DNA of 64,000 bases from UBA1952 sp965246855 (GTDB taxonomy: Bacteria; Bacteroidota; Bacteroidia; Chitinophagales; Chitinophagaceae), in NCBI GenBank assembly GCA_965246855.1, contig CBDFFP010000002.1, positions 248,001 through 312,000 on the forward strand, read 5' to 3'. Shown piece by piece: positions 62,408 through 64,000 of this stretch (the first letter of the stretch is position 1; each line of letters starts with the position of its first letter). The position numbers were made by a program, and so were the translations under genes. The notes beneath the pieces are model-generated. The model ran no database searches, was not told where the DNA came from, and saw only the letters and a list, made by a program, of their open reading frames with translations.

Positions 62408-63083
62408 CTAAGTGCCAATTGCGCCGCCTGCGTACTGTAAAACAAGTCTGTCATTAGCAATAATGTAGGTGCAGCTGTCGTTGTACTGCGATTTTAAAGG
62501 AGCCGGTATTGGGGTGGCAAAAACGAGGAAAAAGTACATTCCTAACTCGCTTCTTTGAAAACCAATTTTCGTTGGTTCCCCACTTTCAATCTGAATGCAA
62601 TGCGCATTATCAAGTCGCCTTTTTACATTTCCCAAAATTTCTTGCGTCTAAACCAAGAGTACGCAGAATGCTATCCATTCTGGGCTTGTGAATATCAATA
62701 TCCCAATCCAGAAATTGGTGTGCGTTTTGCAGGGCTATAGCAGTTGTATCCGTTTCCGTATGCCAAGATGCATTCTTCGCCAAGTCCCATTTTGAAGGTT
62801 CTGGCGTCAAATCCTCTATTCCTAGTCTGAACAAAGTATTGTCGTTTTCAAACTCAATCTCCACAAACCTGTCTTTTGGAACAACACTGTTGAAGTATCT
62901 TTTCAACTCGTAAATCTCTACTCTTTTCTTCTCAAAATTTTCCTTGAGTTCTGTTACAGAATAATCTTGACCCGACAATTCAAACTCGCCAAAAGCCACA
63001 AAACCTAGAATCCAAAAGCCGAGATAAGCCAATACGCCGACTCCTGACACAACAAATAACCACTTAAAGAAAGTCCTCAACAT
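62408..63083 (-). pseudogene. Hypothetical protein with an N-terminal membrane span, one apparent frameshift
   Basis: The first frame gives 157 residues with a span near the N-terminus (LFVVSGVGVLAYLGFWILGF) and a charged helix, then goes out of frame at about 62638-62643 in GGGAAATGTAAAA. Removing one base there lets the protein continue (NVKRRLDNAHCIQIESGEP, YNDSCTYIIANDRLVLQYAGGAIG) to a total of about 224 residues. The second half resembles a small conserved Bacteroidota family ending in a similar YxGGAIG motif, as I recall it. Function unknown. Base composition is AT-rich compared with neighbours. Real decay and sequencing error cannot be told apart here. Confidence 0.65.
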
Positions 63084-63107
63084 AATCTGTCGTAGGTTTC
63101 TACGGCG

Positions 63108-64000
63108 CTAATAATTCTCTCCCTTCCAGAACATCCTATAAACGCCCGGTATCGTCGCGTATTTCAGCACGTCGTAGTTCAGCACCCATTCGTCGGAGCC
63201 GGCGGTCACGTCGTAGGTCTCACCGTCGTAAAACATGCGCAACGTGTTGGTGCGGTTCACGTAGGCGAGCGAGTTGTACTGAATGCTTATTTTTTCCGGG
63301 TAGTAGGTATCCAGCGTGTAGATTTCGCCCTTGTAAAAAACCTTCAGATAGCCGCCCGCGTCTTTGTAGGCCACGATGTTGTCGCCCACCTGGTATTCGG
63401 GTTGAAAAAAGCCAATCGTGCGGACGCTGTCGTTGTAGAAAATCTTGAAGTAGCCGTCGCTCGTCACAAAGGCAATCACGTTGTCGCCCACGGTGTAGGA
63501 CTGCGGCGTGTAATTGTCCAGCGTAAACGTGTTGCCGGAATGGAAGGCGCGCAGGCGGCGGTTGGCATCCAAGTAGCCCACATTGTTGCGGCCCACGGCG
63601 AAAGACTGCACGAGGTAGTCTTCCTGTTTATAAATCTGGCCGCCATAGAAGATGCGGAACTGATTGGCAAAGTTCACGTAGGCAGCCATGTTGTCGCTCA
63701 CCTGCGCGTTCGTGATGGCATCCTGCGCCAGAAAATTTTCCGCCGGATACACCTTGCCATCGTAGTAAATCTTGTACTCCTGGCGAATGCCGTCCTGAAA
63801 AAGAATCACGCTGTCGCCGATGAAATAGCGGTCCGTGAGCGTGGTCAGGTTTTTAATGGTGCCCCGGTCAAAAACGTTCAGCGATTTGGTGTTGAGATAC
63901 GCAATAAGATTATCCGTAACGAAGTAATTCTGCGTAAAACCGTCGTTGATTTTACGGACACCGCCGCCGTAATAAATCTTGAAGGAGCGGGTATTATCCA
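63108..64000 (-). CDS. Protein of about 35-residue repeats, 5' end off the window
   Basis: The frame is open from the right edge to the stop at 63108, giving about 297 residues without a start codon in view. It is made of about nine units of roughly 35 residues, pattern FKIFYNDGxVY...DNYxPQxYTVGDNxVAYxxx, for example LKVFYKGEIYTLDTYYP and YTVGDNVIAFVT. Alternating Tyr/Phe and beta-turn residues suggest a beta-propeller or beta-helix fold. I do not recognise the family; it is not a WG or SprB repeat. The exported start, if any, lies outside. Confidence 0.7.
   Translation of the reverse strand, partial: DNTRSFKIYYGGGVRKINDGFTQNYFVTDNLIAYLNTKSLNVFDRGTIKNLTTLTDRYFIGDSVILFQDGIRQEYKIYYDGKVYPAENFLAQDAITNAQVSDNMAAYVNFANQFRIFYGGQIYKQEDYLVQSFAVGRNNVGYLDANRRLRAFHSGNTFTLDNYTPQSYTVGDNVIAFVTSDGYFKIFYNDSVRTIGFFQPEYQVGDNIVAYKDAGGYLKVFYKGEIYTLDTYYPEKISIQYNSLAYVNRTNTLRMFYDGETYDVTAGSDEWVLNYDVLKYATIPGVYRMFWKGENY

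Overview
The window is chromosomal DNA of a member of the Bacteroidota, probably a gliding, polymer-degrading lineage related to Chitinophagia or Sphingobacteriia (the rank below phylum is inference). The support is direct. There are type IX secretion (T9SS) sorting domains on two secreted metalloproteases. A giant SprB-repeat adhesin with a type-B C-terminal domain is followed by a PorP/SprF-family partner. There is a batD-like gene. The -7 promoter box TAnnTTTG recurs and Shine-Dalgarno sequences are absent. Intergenic spaces are full of short hairpin repeats. No rRNA, phage, CRISPR or transposase gene was seen.

Layout, left to right. 1-3.7 kb: 5' part of a SWIM zinc-finger gene, a PIN-domain (VapC-like) module with a small upstream partner, and a phosphate-uptake pair (DUF47 plus PiT). 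3.9-9.7 kb: poorly known genes, a VWA membrane protein, an exonuclease/GIY-YIG fusion, and several inverted repeats. 9.7-12.3 kb: sugar block of ROK kinase, hexose transporter and a small LMW-phosphatase-like protein. 12.4-15 kb: TPR and single-pass membrane proteins. 15.3-25.2 kb: prolyl oligopeptidase, M36 protease, fumarase, BCS1-like AAA ATPase, flavin-reductase-like protein and an SDR. 25.3-28.5 kb: batD, polysaccharide deacetylase and tatD, then tRNA-Ser. 28.6-37.8 kb: WG-repeat protein, a 21-bp minisatellite, and the SprB-type adhesin with its PorP/SprF partner. 38 kb: ribosomal protein S16. 39-43.6 kb: surface-glycan block (GT4; formyltransferase-GT4-GT2; FtsE-like ATPase). 43.7-46.7 kb: M43 protease. 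46.9-47.2 kb: tRNA-Leu and tRNA-Gly. 47.6-49.3 kb: ccmB-ccmC-ccmD. 49.3-56.9 kb: glutamate dehydrogenase, two GT-C-like membrane proteins, PdeM, TrhO, FolK and a deoxynucleoside kinase. 57-62.2 kb: RecQ, a DUF4256 protein, a 22-bp palindromic array and Ffh. 62.4-64 kb: a frameshifted gene and a protein built of about 35-residue repeats that runs off the window.

Most genes are housekeeping or envelope functions in short operons, often with 4-bp stop/start overlaps. The most unusual items are the following: the PIN gene, whose C-terminus repeats the protein encoded just upstream; a PiT transporter with a PDZ-like domain in its central loop; a 42-bp array whose units each form a hairpin with differing, still-paired stems; the 21-bp and 22-bp palindromic arrays; and the terminal repeat protein. 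Two accessory genes (PIN module and 62.4-63.1 kb) each carry one apparent single-base frameshift, which could be real decay or sequencing error.
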